Assembly (NCBI GenBank): GCA_030710605.1
Contig: CP092879.1
Span: 80,898,935 to 80,962,934, forward strand
From: Cordylochernes scorpioides
Taxonomy: Eukaryota > Arthropoda > Arachnida > Pseudoscorpiones > Chernetidae
Length of the DNA stretch: 64,000 nucleotides
Reading direction: 5' to 3'
A model generated the notes under the pieces. The model ran no database searches and was not told where the DNA came from. It saw only the letters and a list, made by a program, of their open reading frames with translations. The translations under genes were made by a program, and so were the position numbers. How positions within the stretch are numbered: the first letter of the stretch is position 1; every line of letters starts with the position of its first letter. Below are positions 32,436 to 42,210 of this stretch, piece by piece.

Positions 32436-32784
32436 TAATATAAAAGAGTTTTAAAAATTGTAAAAAAAAAATGCATCGGCCGGGAATCGAACCCGGGCCG
32501 CCCGCGTGGCAGGCGAGCATTCTACCACTGAACCACCGATGCTTAAAAAAATGGCCATATTTAGGTATTCATTCCATTCCGGATTAGTCCGCGTAAAAAA
32601 AAAGTTCTTCAAATGAAAAAAAAAAGAAATAGCCAAAAATACTAATCAAAATGCTGCCGAAAATTTTCCTCAGGTTTATAAAAAGCGACATGCAAAATAT
32701 AGTACCAATTGGTTCAGTAGTTTTTGAGTTTATCGCGAAACAGACAGACAGACAGAAATTGACTTTTATATATATATATAGAGA
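32436..32784 (-). mobile_element. Helitron A' with tRNA-Gly cargo
   Basis: Minus-strand element with 5' end A|TCTCTATATATATATAAAAG at 32784, a (TGTC)n run, the GGTTTATAAAAAGCGACATG region inverted, a CCGGAATGGAATGAATACC segment, tRNA-Gly and ACAATTTTTAAAACTC. Its own hairpin/CTAG end is absent, because a family-B Helitron abuts it at 32435. Confidence 0.75.
32472..32542 (-). tRNA. tRNA-Gly (GCC), intact-looking, within Helitron
   Basis: 71-nt minus-strand tRNA: acceptor GCATCGG/CCGATGC, D arm with GGTTCAGTGGTAGAATGC, anticodon loop TGCCACG giving GCC, T arm CCCGGGTTCGATTCCCGG. Internal A and B boxes (TGGTTCAGTGG, GGTTCGATTCC) look canonical, and a T-rich stretch follows as a pol III stop. 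All stems pair. It could be transcribed, but it is a Helitron passenger and may not be used in translation. Confidence 0.85.
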
Positions 32785-33614
32785 TTTACTCTTCATATTG
32801 TTGGCTTTTTAACTTACATTCATTCTTCATTGTTGGCTTTTTATATAACATTCACTCTTCATTGTTGGCTTTTTATCTTACATTCACTCTGTTGGCTTTT
32901 TATATTACATTTACTCTTCATTGTTGGCTTTTTATCTTACATTCATTCTTCATTGTTGGCTTTTTATATTACATTTACTCTTCATTGTTGGCTTTTTATC
33001 TTACATTCACTCTTCATTGTTGGCTTTTTATCTTACATTCATTCTTCATTGTTGGCTTTTTATATTACATTCACTCTTCATTGTTGGCTTTTTATCTTAC
33101 ATTCATTCTTCATTAATAACGAGTTTACAAAGTTTAAAAAGAAGCTCCTCTTCCCACTTTGTAAACTCGTTATTAACCTTCAGTGAAGAGCAGTTCTACT
33201 TAATTCATTCTTCATTGTTGGCTTTTTATATTACATTCACTCTTCATTGTTGGCTTTTTATCTTACATTCATTCTTCATTGTTGGCTTTTTATATTACAT
33301 TCACTCTTCATTGTTGGCTTTTTATCTTACATTCATTCTTCATTGTTGGCTTTTTATATTACATTCACTCTTCATTGCTGGCTTTTTATCTTACATTCAC
33401 TCTGTTGACTTTTTATATTACATTTACTCTTTATTGTTGGCTTTTTATCTTACATTCACTCTTCATTGTTGGCTTTTTATATTATATTTACTCTACATTG
33501 TTGGCATTTTATCTTACATTCATTCTTCATTGTTGGCTTTTTATATTACATTTACTATTCATTGTTGGCTTTTTATCTTACATTCATTCTTCATTGTTGG
33601 CTTTTTATATTACA
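32785..33614. repeat. 32-bp minisatellite, array 2, with hairpin insert
   Basis: About 23 units of the 32-bp repeat, interrupted at 33113-33205 by unrelated sequence containing a perfect 21-bp-arm hairpin. It ends TATATTACA at 33614, directly before the CTAG of the next Helitron. Long frames in all three phases are minisatellite artefacts. Confidence 0.95.
33113..33176. repeat. Perfect 21-bp hairpin inside the minisatellite
   Basis: TTAATAACGAGTTTACAAAG (plus T, 33113-33133) is exactly inverted at 33156-33176 around a 22-nt loop. It is followed by CCTTCAGTGAAGAGC before the array resumes. No gene; perhaps an insertion footprint. Confidence 0.85.
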
Positions 33615-33969
33615 CTAGACGAATGGCCTGGGCAACGCCCGGGTTTTACCCGAGTGCGTATATATTTTTAAAATGTTTTAATTAAAATACTATTCATTAC
33701 AATTATAAATTGGCGCCGTGGATGTCTCTCTTGTGAAACGTCCCGCCCCAAACTGTGTGTGTCTTGAAAATATCAAAATAAAAATGTGAACGGAAAAATA
33801 TGTCCAGGGTAGCCTAGTGGTCATGGCATCTGCCCGGTAAGCGGAAGGTCGTGGGTTCGATTCCCATCCCTTGACACTTTTTTTATTTTATCCATTCTGA
33901 CCAAAATCTATCCGTGAACTTCACACAGTGAACTTCACGCAGAGAGAATAAGGCAATTATATAAGTAGA
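33615..33969 (-). mobile_element. Helitron family C with tRNA-Thr-like cargo, copy 1
   Basis: 355-bp complete minus-strand Helitron. The 5' end is A|TCTACTTATATAATTGCCTT followed by ATTCTCTCTGCGTGAAG. The 3' end is ACCCGGGCGTTGCCCAGGCC, a spacer and CTAG|T (33615-33618); one base of the hairpin differs from other copies. It contains a tRNA-like gene in antisense orientation and CATCCACGGCGCC near the 3' end. No protein genes. Confidence 0.85.
33803..33875 (+). tRNA. tRNA-like sequence, probable Thr (GGT), in Helitron
   Basis: 73-nt cloverleaf: acceptor TCCAGGG/CCCTTGA (one mismatch), D arm GCC...GGC, anticodon stem TCTGC/GCGGA with loop CCGGTAA (anticodon GGT), T arm GTGGG-TTCGATT-CCCAT. A and B boxes are recognisable and a T7 pol III stop follows. 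Position 33 is C rather than the invariant U, and eukaryotic Thr tRNAs normally use AGT, so it is probably tRNA-derived rather than a working gene. Confidence 0.65.
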
Positions 33970-34375
33970 TGCCTTATCACACACTATTTTTTTATTTGGC
34001 CTTATTACCTTGTGTTTATAATCTATGACGTAATGCCGGCGGCGCGCGCCCGTTGGCTGCCGGCGAGCACGTGACCTCCCTGTGCGCGCGCATCCGTGAC
34101 AGAACCGGCCGGCCCATGACGGTCGTGACTATATATGTTGATGGATGGATAATAATAATAATATAATAATAATGATAATGATCATAATGATGATGCGCGC
34201 GCACCCGTGACAGAACCGGCCGGCCGGCCCATTACGGTCGTGACTATATATGTTGATGATAATAATAATAATATAATTATTATTATTATCATTAGATAAT
34301 GATCATGATCATAATGATGATGCGCGCGCACCCGTGACAGAACCCATGACGGTCGTGACTATATATGTTGATAAT
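33970..34375. repeat. GC/AT palindromic satellite, array 1
   Basis: After a GC-rich stretch (GCCGGCGGCGCGCGCCCGTT, 34034 on) there are about three units. Each consists of GATGATGCGCGCGCA(C/T)CCGTGA, an AACCGGCCGGCC-type spacer, GACGGTCGTGACTATATATG, TTGAT, a (TAA)n run and CATTAGATAATGATCATAAT. The same family makes up 41395-42210. No coding region. Confidence 0.85.
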
Positions 34376-34720
34376 ATAAATGAGTTTTAAAAATTGTAAA
34401 AAAAAAAATGCATCGGCCGGGAATGAACCCGGGCCGCCCGCGTGGCAGGCGAGCATTCTACCACTGAACCACCGATGCTTTAAAAAATGGCCATATTTAG
34501 ATATTCATTCCATTCCGGATTAGTCCGGGTAAAAAAAAAAGTTCTTCAAATGAAAAAAAGAAATAGCCAAAAATACTAATCAAAATGCAGCCGAAAATTT
34601 TCCTCAGGTTTATAAAAAGCGACATGCAAAATTTGGTACCAATTGGTTCAGTAGTTTTTGAGTTTATCGCGAAACAGACAGACAGAAATTGACTTTTATA
34701 TATATATAGAGATATAGAGA
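34376..34720 (-). mobile_element. Helitron A' with tRNA-Gly cargo, copy 3
   Basis: Same body as 32436-32784. The 5' terminus at 34720 ends in ...GATATAGAGA on the plus strand, immediately followed by the minisatellite. The satellite abuts its 3' side instead of a CTAG end, so the 3' terminus is missing. Confidence 0.75.
34409..34478 (-). pseudogene. tRNA-Gly (GCC) with one-base deletion in the T loop
   Basis: 70 nt. Identical to 32472-32542 except that the T loop reads GGTTCATTCCC instead of GGTTCGATTCCC, destroying the B box consensus. Confidence 0.9.
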
Positions 34721-35320
34721 TTTACTCTTCATTGTTGGCTTTTTATCTTACATTCATTCTTCATTGTTGGCTTTTTATATTACATTCACTCTTCATTGTT
34801 GGCTTTTTATCTTACATTCACTCTGTTGGCTTTTTATATTACATTTACTCTTCATTGTTGGCTTTTTATATTACATTTACTCTTCATTGTTGGCTTTTTA
34901 TCTTACATTCACTCTTCATTGTTGGCTTTTTATATTATATTTACTCTTCATTGTTGGCTTTTTATCTTACATTCATTCTTCATTGTTGGCTTTTTATATT
35001 ATATTTACTCTTCATTGTTGGCTTTTTATCTTACATTCATTCTTCATTGTTGGCTTTTTATATTACATTTACTATTCATTGTTGGCTTTTTATCTTATAT
35101 TCACTCTTCATTGTTGGCTTTTTATCTTACATTCATTCTTCATTGTTGGCTTTTTATATTACATTCACTCTTCATTGTTGGCTTTTTATCTTACATTCAT
35201 TCTTCATTGTTGGCTTTTTATATTACATTCACTCTTCATTGTTGGCTTTTTATCTTACATTCATTCTTCATTGTTGGCTTTTTATATTACATTCACTCTT
35301 CATTGTTGGCTTTTTATATC
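34721..35320. repeat. 32-bp minisatellite, array 3
   Basis: About 19 units of the TTCATTGTTGGCTTTTTATM repeat. It ends TTTTTATATCA, where the next Helitron begins. Confidence 0.95.
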
Positions 35321-35599
35321 ATATACGAATGACCCGGGCAACGCCCGGGTTTTACCCGATTAAATGCTTTTATTCAAATACTATTCGTTACAATTATAAA
35401 TTGGCGCCGTGGATGTCATTCTTGTATAATATATAAATGAGTTTTAAAAATTGTAAAAAAAAAATGCATCGGCCGGGAATCGAACCCGGGCCGCCCGCGT
35501 GGCAGGCGAGCATTCTACCACTGAACCACCGATGGTTATGAAAAATCCCATCCGTGAGCTTCAGACAAACAGACAGAATAAGGCAAATATATAAGTAGA
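35321..35599 (-). mobile_element. Short Helitron (about 275 bp) carrying tRNA-Gly
   Basis: 5' end A|TCTACTTATATATTTGCCTT at 35599, then ATTCTGTCTGTTTGTCTGAA, tRNA-Gly, poly-T, GACATCCACGGCGCC, and the CCCGGGCGTTGCCCGGG hairpin at 35332-35349. The terminal CTAG has decayed to TATA. The tRNA lies in the same orientation as the Helitron. This is the smallest unit with both ends and the tRNA. Confidence 0.8.
35465..35535 (-). tRNA. tRNA-Gly (GCC), first base pair mismatched
   Basis: 71 nt, identical to 32472-32542 except that position 1 is C, so the 1:72 pair is lost. Intact A and B boxes. A poly-T stop lies directly downstream. Confidence 0.75.
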
Positions 35600-35692
35600 T
35601 TCACTCTTCATTGTTGGCTTTTTATCTTACATTCATTCTTCATTGTTGGCTTTTTATATTACATTGACTCTTCATTGTTGGCTTTTTATATC
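35600..35692. repeat. 32-bp minisatellite, array 4 (about 3 units)
   Basis: Short array between two Helitrons. It starts TTCACTC right after the Helitron 5' end and ends in TTTTTATATC. Confidence 0.9.
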
Positions 35693-36037
35693 ATATAGAA
35701 AATCATAGTTTTATCTAGTGAACATTTTTTCCCGTGTCACATTGCCGTGTCATCCTGAGATAATCTTACGTTTGATAAATAATATTTAAGATAACAAACT
35801 TAGTGATAAGAAAACTTGTTAACATCGTCACAATGGGGGCGCTGCTTGCGAGTTAAATCTACAAATCTGCAAGTAACTCTAAGGTTATTCAAGATATTCA
35901 TGAAATTATTTTTCAAAAACCTTCCCGGTGATTTCCCTAATAATATCCCAAAATTTCACGGCGATTGGATGTATGGTTTTTGAATCTATAGAGTACAAAC
36001 AAACAGACAGACAGACATTCAATTTTATATATATAGA
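35693..36037 (-). mobile_element. Helitron family B, 3'-truncated copy
   Basis: Minus-strand 5' half of family B: A|TCTATATATATAAAATTGAA at 36037 with a (TGTC)n and (TTTG)n run, body to AAACTATGATTTTCTATATG, then minisatellite. The 3' hairpin is missing. The truncation point is the same as in the next copy. Confidence 0.8.
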
Positions 36038-36702
36038 TTTACTCTTCATTGTTGGCTTTTTTATCTTACATTCACTCTTCATTGTTGGCTTTTTATCTTA
36101 CATTCATTCTTCATTGTTGGCTTTTTATATTACATTCACTCTTCATTGTTGGCTTTTTATCTTACATTCATTCTTCATTGTTGGCTTTTTATATTACATT
36201 CACTCTTCATTGTTGGCTTATTATCTTACATTCATTCTTCATTATTGGCTTTTTATATTACATTCACTCTTCATTGTTGGCTTTTTATCTTACATTCACT
36301 CTGTTGGCTTTTTATATTACATTTACTCTTCATTGTTGGCTTTTTATCTTACATTCACTCTTCATTGTTGGCTTTTTATATTATATTTACTCTTCATTGT
36401 TGGCTTTTTATCTTACATTCATTCTTCATTGTTGGCTTTTTATATTATATTTACTCTTCATTGTTGGCTTTTTATCTTACATTCATTCTTCATTGTTGGC
36501 TTTTTATATTACATTTACTATTCATTGTTGGCTTTTTATCTTACATTCACTCTTCATTGTTGGCTTTTTATCCTACATTCATTCTTCATTGTTGGCTTTT
36601 TATATTACATTCACTCTTCATTGTTGGCTTTTTATCTTACATTCATTCTTCATTGTTGGCTTTTTATATTACATTCACTCTTCATTGTTGGCTTTTTATA
36701 TC
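36038..36702. repeat. 32-bp minisatellite, array 5
   Basis: About 21 units. It starts TTTACTC after a Helitron 5' end and ends TTTTTATATC. Frames of 190-266 codons here are artefacts. Confidence 0.95.
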
Positions 36703-37070
36703 ATATAGAAAATCATAGTTTTATCTAGTGAACATTTTTTCCCGTGTCACATTGCCGTGTCATCCTGAGATAATCTTACTTTTGATAAATAATATTTAAG
36801 ATAACAAACTTAGTGATAAGAAACTTGTTATCATCGTCACAATGGGGGCGCTGCTTGCGAGTTAAATCTACAAATCTGCAAGTAACTCTAAGGTTATTCA
36901 AGATATTCATGAAATTATTTTTCAAAAACCTTCCCGGTGATATACCTAATAATATCCCAAAATTTCACGGCGATTGGATGTATGGTTTTTGAATCTATAG
37001 AGTACAAACAAACAAACAAACAAACAAACAAACAGACAGACAGACAAACATTCAATTTTATATATATAGA
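36703..37070 (-). mobile_element. Helitron family B, 3'-truncated copy with (CAAA)n
   Basis: Same truncation junction (TATATCATATAGAAAATCAT) as 35693. The 5' terminus A|TCTATATATATAAAATTG is at 37070, with an expanded (AAAC)n/(AGAC)n tract at 37001-37048. Confidence 0.8.
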
Positions 37071-38903
37071 TATAATATTAGTCGACAGGATATTTACCTG
37101 TTTGTTTCAAAATGGCAAATTTTCAAATTCAACTATGCATATCCTTCACCTAAAAATAGTTTATTTACTAATATGCAAATTCTTCAATCAAACCTAATCC
37201 TCTCCAATCAAAAATAGACATTTTCACCTACAAAAATAGCTCATTTCAACCAAATATAACCTACTTTAAAAAGACATAGCCCAATTCAAACAAACATAGC
37301 TCTCCATAACCAAACATAGCTCATTTCTAATTATGCAAATCAAACATGACCTACCCCAATCAGAAATAGCCTTCTCCAACGAAAAATAGTCACCTACAAA
37401 CAACCATAGTCTTCTCAACAAACAACCATAGCTTCAACAAGTCATCGCCATCCACTCCAGCACAACCAGAAAACATATCCAGAGGTTTCAAGCATTCTTC
37501 TTCCATCCATCTCCAGCCATCGCATCTTCCGCCCAACACCAGTCATCTCGATCTACAGCCAGCATCATCATTTTCAAGGTACTTTGTATCAACCATTTTT
37601 CGCTGTTTATTTTAACTTTTTAATTCTCACTCATGTTTACAATAGTTTACAATCGCTTATTTGCTTATAGTTACATATATTCCTTTTATGTCATTTCTTA
37701 AATATTTTTGCCATTTAAATAATGCCACATTTTCTTTGTATAATTAGTTACTAAATATACCTCATTCTATATTTTACTTTTAAATATTTGCAATCAAGTT
37801 AGACCATTTTCACCATTTTTTATAATTCCAAATGTTAAACAGTCGGCCAAGAGGACAGCAACAACAACAAATTAACATATTTCTCACATTCAATTTCTTT
37901 ATTAAAAAATTAGCTAAACTTTAATGTTTATCATATTTTACTTTTACAATATGTTCAGAATTTCCTATTGCTTATCATATGACCACTATAAACTATAGCT
38001 TCACACTTATATTTAAAATTTCCAAACTTTTAATATTTTGATATTTTCTTATTTAATCTGATTTCACAATGTTTTTATTTTTAAAATTTGTATTTTTACC
38101 CACTTATTTCATATGTAATTATATCTAAAAGCGTACCTAACTATGTAAATTTAGCGAGACCAACATATGTAAATTTCAACTTTTTTTGTCCACCTTGTTT
38201 CTTTTTTCTTCAAATGACCACTCTTTATTCTTACCATTACTTTTATCTTTACACATGTTCATTCTTTGTTTTCACATTTGCCTTTTTTACATATTACCCT
38301 TGCCTTTTATTACTTTTTCACAAATGCCTTTTTTTTTTATAATCATCCAATTTTTTTTCAATGCTATAATTTTTATATTTTTCATTCATATGCTTTTTAA
38401 TAATACTGCATTTTATTTTTCTTCCTCATTAATGATATATGTGTAACATTTTTTCTTGTCTATTTCCAATCTATTGGTTCACAACAAGCCAATACGATTA
38501 TGGAAAACCACCCTTTTATTTCTCACTTTTGTTATAATCATGCATTTTATTTTCCTTACTCATTCTTATGTACCATATTCTCATGTCTATTTCCAATCTA
38601 TTGGTTCACAATAAGCCAATACGATTATGGAACACTTTTTTTTTCTCTTTGCATTTTCACTCTATACCACATTTTCACTCTATGCCACATTTTCACTCTC
38701 CACCAACAATATTTGTAATCATTCACACTTTATATCATTTTGTATTTTCCTGTCTATCGGTTACCATATAAAAAACCAATATGATAAGTGAATATCACCT
38801 CTCACCTTTTCTTTCTATCAATCATTTTATCTTTTTTTTTAAACTATAATTTTTATCACTTTTCTCTGAATGTACCCATATTATTTTCTTCACAGGGGGG
38901 AAA
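37071..38903 (+). mobile_element. Possible interior of an ORF-less LTR element
   Basis: It begins AATATTAGTCGACAGGATA; the AGTCGACAGGATA part equals the tRNA primer site region of the Gypsy at 55.7 kb. It ends with a polypurine tract AGGGGGGAAA just before a TG. The 1.8 kb between has repeated ACATAGC(C/T)CA-like motifs, two copies of TCTATTGGTTCACAA(C/T)AAGCC, and no coding region. The left LTR would have been removed by the adjacent Helitron. Confidence 0.4.
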
Positions 38904-39066
38904 TGTTATATTGAAATATTTATTATCACAATTAAAACAATATCTGATCAAAACCATTTTTGTTATTATACTTTCACAAGATTTTAGCCATGACTGCACC
39001 ACCATAGCATAATCATCAATATGATCCAAAACAACAGAAATCTAAAAATATCTTTTATTATTTTAA
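38904..39066 (+). repeat. Candidate 3' LTR
   Basis: TGTTATATTGAAATATTTAT directly follows a GGGGGGAAA polypurine tract. The part from CAATTAAAACAATATC (38929) on is duplicated at 28187-28325. The right limit is uncertain because (TA)n and a Helitron follow. Confidence 0.45.
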
Positions 39067-39086
39067 ATATAATATATATATATATT

Positions 39087-39568
39087 ATATATATATTAAT
39101 AAAATGGAAATTTCATAAGTGGACATCACTAAAAACTTTCGTTACAATGCATCAATTTCAACCAAAATTTCAACATTTATGTAAAACGAGATGGAGCAGG
39201 TTTTGCTTAACATCAAAATATTTTTCCTAACTTTAAAATACATAACTTTGCTGTTATCGATAAAATACAAAAAAAATTCAACAGAGTTAATTTTATTTAT
39301 ATATAAATACAAAAAAAATTCAGCAATTCATTCAACTCAATCTAAAAAAATATTCAAAACAAGCAATTTTAAGATTACACCATATGTAAAACAGTCGGCC
39401 AAGAAAACAACAACGATATTACATCTTTCTCACATATTCACACACAATCTTGATTAATAATTAAAACTAATATTTAATATTGTTTATTATACTTCATAAT
39501 ATATAATATTCGTTAGGCAAACTTTCACTCGGATAAAACCCGGGCGAAGCCGGGTACACATCCGTTAG
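39087..39568 (+). mobile_element. Helitron family D, copy 1
   Basis: About 97% similar to 47105-47582 by eye: AATAAAATG(C/G)AAATTTCATAAGTG start region, AACGAGATGGAGCAGGTTTT, AAACAGTCGGCCAAGAAAAC, and the 3' end ACCCGGGCGAAGCCGGGTAC, ACATCCG, TTAG (a CTRR variant). The exact 5' base is uncertain in a (TA)n tract. Confidence 0.75.
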
Positions 39569-39604
39569 TTAATTATAAAATTCACAAACGTGACACTATA
39601 ATAT

Positions 39605-39865
39605 ATGAAAGTTCAACCTAACTTCTATAACGTTCAATTTTTTACTGGACATGGTGACTTCAACACATATTTGTTTAGAATAGGTTCACCTGCGTGCACT
39701 TGTGGAAACGAAAAACAAACCCCTGAACACCTTCTGATAAACTGTCCGTTAACTTCTGATCTAAGGGAAGAAAACCAACTTTACCTGACAAATACAAAAC
39801 AAGTTGTTTACACAATAAAGACCAATGCATCAAGTTTAATAGATTCTGCAAGCTGTATATTTTAA
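39605..39865 (+). pseudogene. LINE ORF2 C-terminal fragment
   Basis: An 86-codon frame with VQFFTGHGDFNTYLFRIG followed by C-T-C-G and a TPEHLLINC segment, the Cys/His tail seen at the end of Jockey/R1-type LINE ORF2 proteins. The frame is 5'-truncated (no RNase H) and is followed by an AATAAATAAATA tail near 40056-40070. Confidence 0.75.
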
Positions 39866-40154
39866 GGCGAAAGTATTGACTGTACATATTTCAATCTACT
39901 ATTTATAATTACTATATGCAAAATTTGACATCGAATGTGTAATTTGCGTGCTTCCCAATGTTTAATTATGTTAATTTTACGATGATTTGTATATAATTTC
40001 AGATTTACACGCAATTATCCTAATTGTGGATATGGCGTGTCTTTGCAACTGTTAAATAAATAAATATATGAAAGGAAATTGGTATAAGAGAAGGAGTTGA
40101 AAAGAAATTAGATAAATATTATTTTTTAAGGTATCAAAAAGGTTTTGTATTTTA

Positions 40155-40957
40155 TGTAGCAGCATAGGGCTATAACAAGTTCACCCTGTAGCTTCGGCAG
40201 TTACGCGTCATATGAGCGGAACATATAGGGAAATATGCATATGTCATAATTTGTACATAACTGGATGCAAACCCGCCCCAATATGTATGCAATGTATGTT
40301 TTAAAAGATTTTAATAAAGACAAGGCTTAAGAAATCTGGGAGAGAAAGGCCATCAAAGAGGAAGCAATCATTAGCAGGTTTTATTATCCAGGAACTCATA
40401 AAACTGGGTTCAAGAACCTAGCATTTCCTGGACCATGTCAGAACAAGCTAAGAACAAAGAATTAGCCGAGACCCAATGAGAATATAGGAGCATTAGTTAG
40501 GAACCAATGGGAATCGAGCACCCCTGGAAATTCATCCAATGAGAGCCCGGAATAGCTTTCGTCTTAAATCGGGAACGAAGTATAGGCAGTCAGGAGATCG
40601 CCGCCGTTGAGACCAGTTTGGAGCCAATCCCATCTCCTCAACCCCTCAGATAAGTCAATCCTCAATCATGTGAACAGTTATAGTCAATAGCCAACTCAAA
40701 CCAATAGCTTCAACTCCTTTTCTCCCTAGATTGCTAGCCTTTTCCAACCCAAATCCTGTGTTTTTTCGTTATTTTCCCCTGTTTGAATACCTTACAATCT
40801 CATCCAACACGACTGCGCCCACCATAAACAATCAACTCAGCCAACTTCAAAAGTTAATTCGTCCCAATCCCACATATATATATATATATGTTCCACTCAT
40901 ATGACACGTAACTGCCGAAGCTACAGGGTGAACTTGTTATAGCCCTATTTTGTTACA
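40155..40957. mobile_element. 803-bp element with ~75-bp inverted ends
   Basis: TGTAGCAGCATAGGGCTATA...TTCACCCTGTAGCTTCGGCA at the left is inverted at the right (TGCCGAAGCTACAGGGTGAA...TAGCCCTATTTTGTTACA). TA dinucleotides flank both ends. No open frame. A TIR-type non-autonomous DNA transposon is most likely. The TG...CA ends would also allow an LTR, but no 4-6-bp duplication is seen. Confidence 0.65.
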
Positions 40958-40971
40958 TAATATATATATAA

Positions 40972-41325
40972 CTAGACGAATGGCCCGGGCAACGCCCGGG
41001 TTTTACCCGAGTGCGTATATATTTTTAAAGTGTTTTAATTAAAATACTATTCGTTACAATTATAAATTGGCGCCGTGGATGTCTCTTTTGTGAAACGTCC
41101 CGCCCCAAACTGTGTGTGTCTTGAAAATATAAAAATAAAAATGTGAACGGAAAAATATGTCCAGGGTAGCCTAGTGGTCATGGCATCTGCCCGGTAAGCG
41201 GAAGTCGTGGGTTCGATTCCCATCCCTTGACACTTTTTTTATTTTATCCATTCTGACCAAAATCTATCCGTGAACTTCACACAGTGAACTTCACACAGAC
41301 AGAATAAGGCAATTATATAAGTAGA
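40972..41325 (-). mobile_element. Helitron family C with tRNA-Thr-like cargo, copy 2
   Basis: 354 bp. 3' end CTAG at 40972-40975 with a perfect CCCGGGC-GTT-GCCCGGG hairpin; 5' end A|TCTACTTATATAATTGCCTT at 41325. Nearly identical to 33615-33969 over the full length. Confidence 0.88.
41160..41231 (+). pseudogene. tRNA-Thr-like copy, one base deleted
   Basis: Same as 33803-33875 but the variable loop reads GGAAGTCG instead of GGAAGGTCG (72 nt). A T7 stop follows. Confidence 0.7.
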
Positions 41326-41518
41326 TAATCCAAATTGTGCCTTATCACACACTATTTTTTTATTTGGCCTTATTACCTTGTGTTTATAATCTATGACGTA
41401 ATGCCGGCGGCGCGCGCCCGTTGGCTGCCGGCGAGCACGTGACCTCCCTGTGCGCGCGCATCCGTGACAGCGGCCGATGAGGAATTGAGGAAAGACGGTC
41501 GCGACTATATATATACTA

Positions 41519-41700
41519 GACGAATGACCCGGGCAACGCCCGTGTTTTACCCGATTGAATGTTTTTATTCCAATACTATTTGTTACAATTATAAATTGGA
41601 GCCGTGGATGTCACTCTTGTGAAACGTCCCGCTCCAAACTTTACATGTACATTAGGTCAGCTGGTATTTCCCCTCATTTTCACCGCTAGAGGCGCGAGCG
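41519..41700 (-). mobile_element. Helitron 3' end, partial copy
   Basis: CTAG, spacer, and hairpin with one mismatch (CCCGGGCAACGCCCGTG), then GTGGATGTCACTCTTGTGAA and ACGTCCCGCTCCAAACTTTA, as at 20556-20701 on the other strand. No 5' terminus. Confidence 0.7.
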
Positions 41701-41744
41701 AATTGACTTTTTGTAAATATACATAATTATAAAGATAGAAGCTT

Positions 41745-42210
41745 CTATAGAAGATAATGATCATAATGATGATGCGCGCGCATCCGTGACATGAGGAATT
41801 GAGGAAAGACGGTCGTGACTATATATATTAATAATAAAATAATAAAATAATAATTATTATTATTATTATCATTAGATAATGATAATGATCATAATGATGA
41901 TGCGCGCGCATCCGTGACATGAGGAATTGACGGTGGAAAGACGGTCGTGACTATATATGTTGATAATAATAATTATTATTATTATTATCATTAGATAATG
42001 ATAATGATCATAATGATGATGCGCGCGCATCCGTGACTGAGGCCGATGAGGAAAGACGGTCGTGACTATATATGTTGATTAATAATAATAATTATTATTA
42101 TTATATTATTATTATTATCATTAAATAATGATAATGATCATAATGATTATGCGCGCGCATCCGTGACTGAGGCCGATGAGGAAAGACGGTCGTGACTATA
42201 TATGTTGATA
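41745..42210. repeat. GC/AT palindromic satellite, array 2
   Basis: About four units of 100-150 bp: ATGATGATGCGCGCGCATCC, GTGAC(A/T)GAGG-type spacer, AAAGACGGTCGTGACTATAT, ATGTTGATAATAATAATTAT, TATTATTATCATTAGATAAT, GATAATGATCATA. Each unit alternates a GC palindrome (GCGCGCGC) with AT palindromes. 41395-41470 is the GC-rich entry, identical in type to 34034-34100. Confidence 0.85.

Noticed and set aside
32472-35535. Treating the tRNA-Gly copies as an ordinary cellular tRNA cluster
   Set aside because: Each lies inside a repeated Helitron body with the same flanks; two have stem or loop damage. Only the copy at 32472 could be functional.
31430-36702. CRISPR array
   Set aside because: The 32-bp units are contiguous without unique spacers, no cas genes are present and the context is eukaryotic.
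31441-36728. Long forward frames (up to 266 codons) rich in Leu, Phe, Ile, His
   Set aside because: They are produced by the 32-bp minisatellite, whose unit has no stop in any frame. All three frames are open and the same 32-residue pattern cycles.
38088-38771. Several 70-86-codon frames rich in Phe, Tyr, His
   Set aside because: Composition follows the AT/pyrimidine-rich DNA; frames overlap in different phases and lack motifs.
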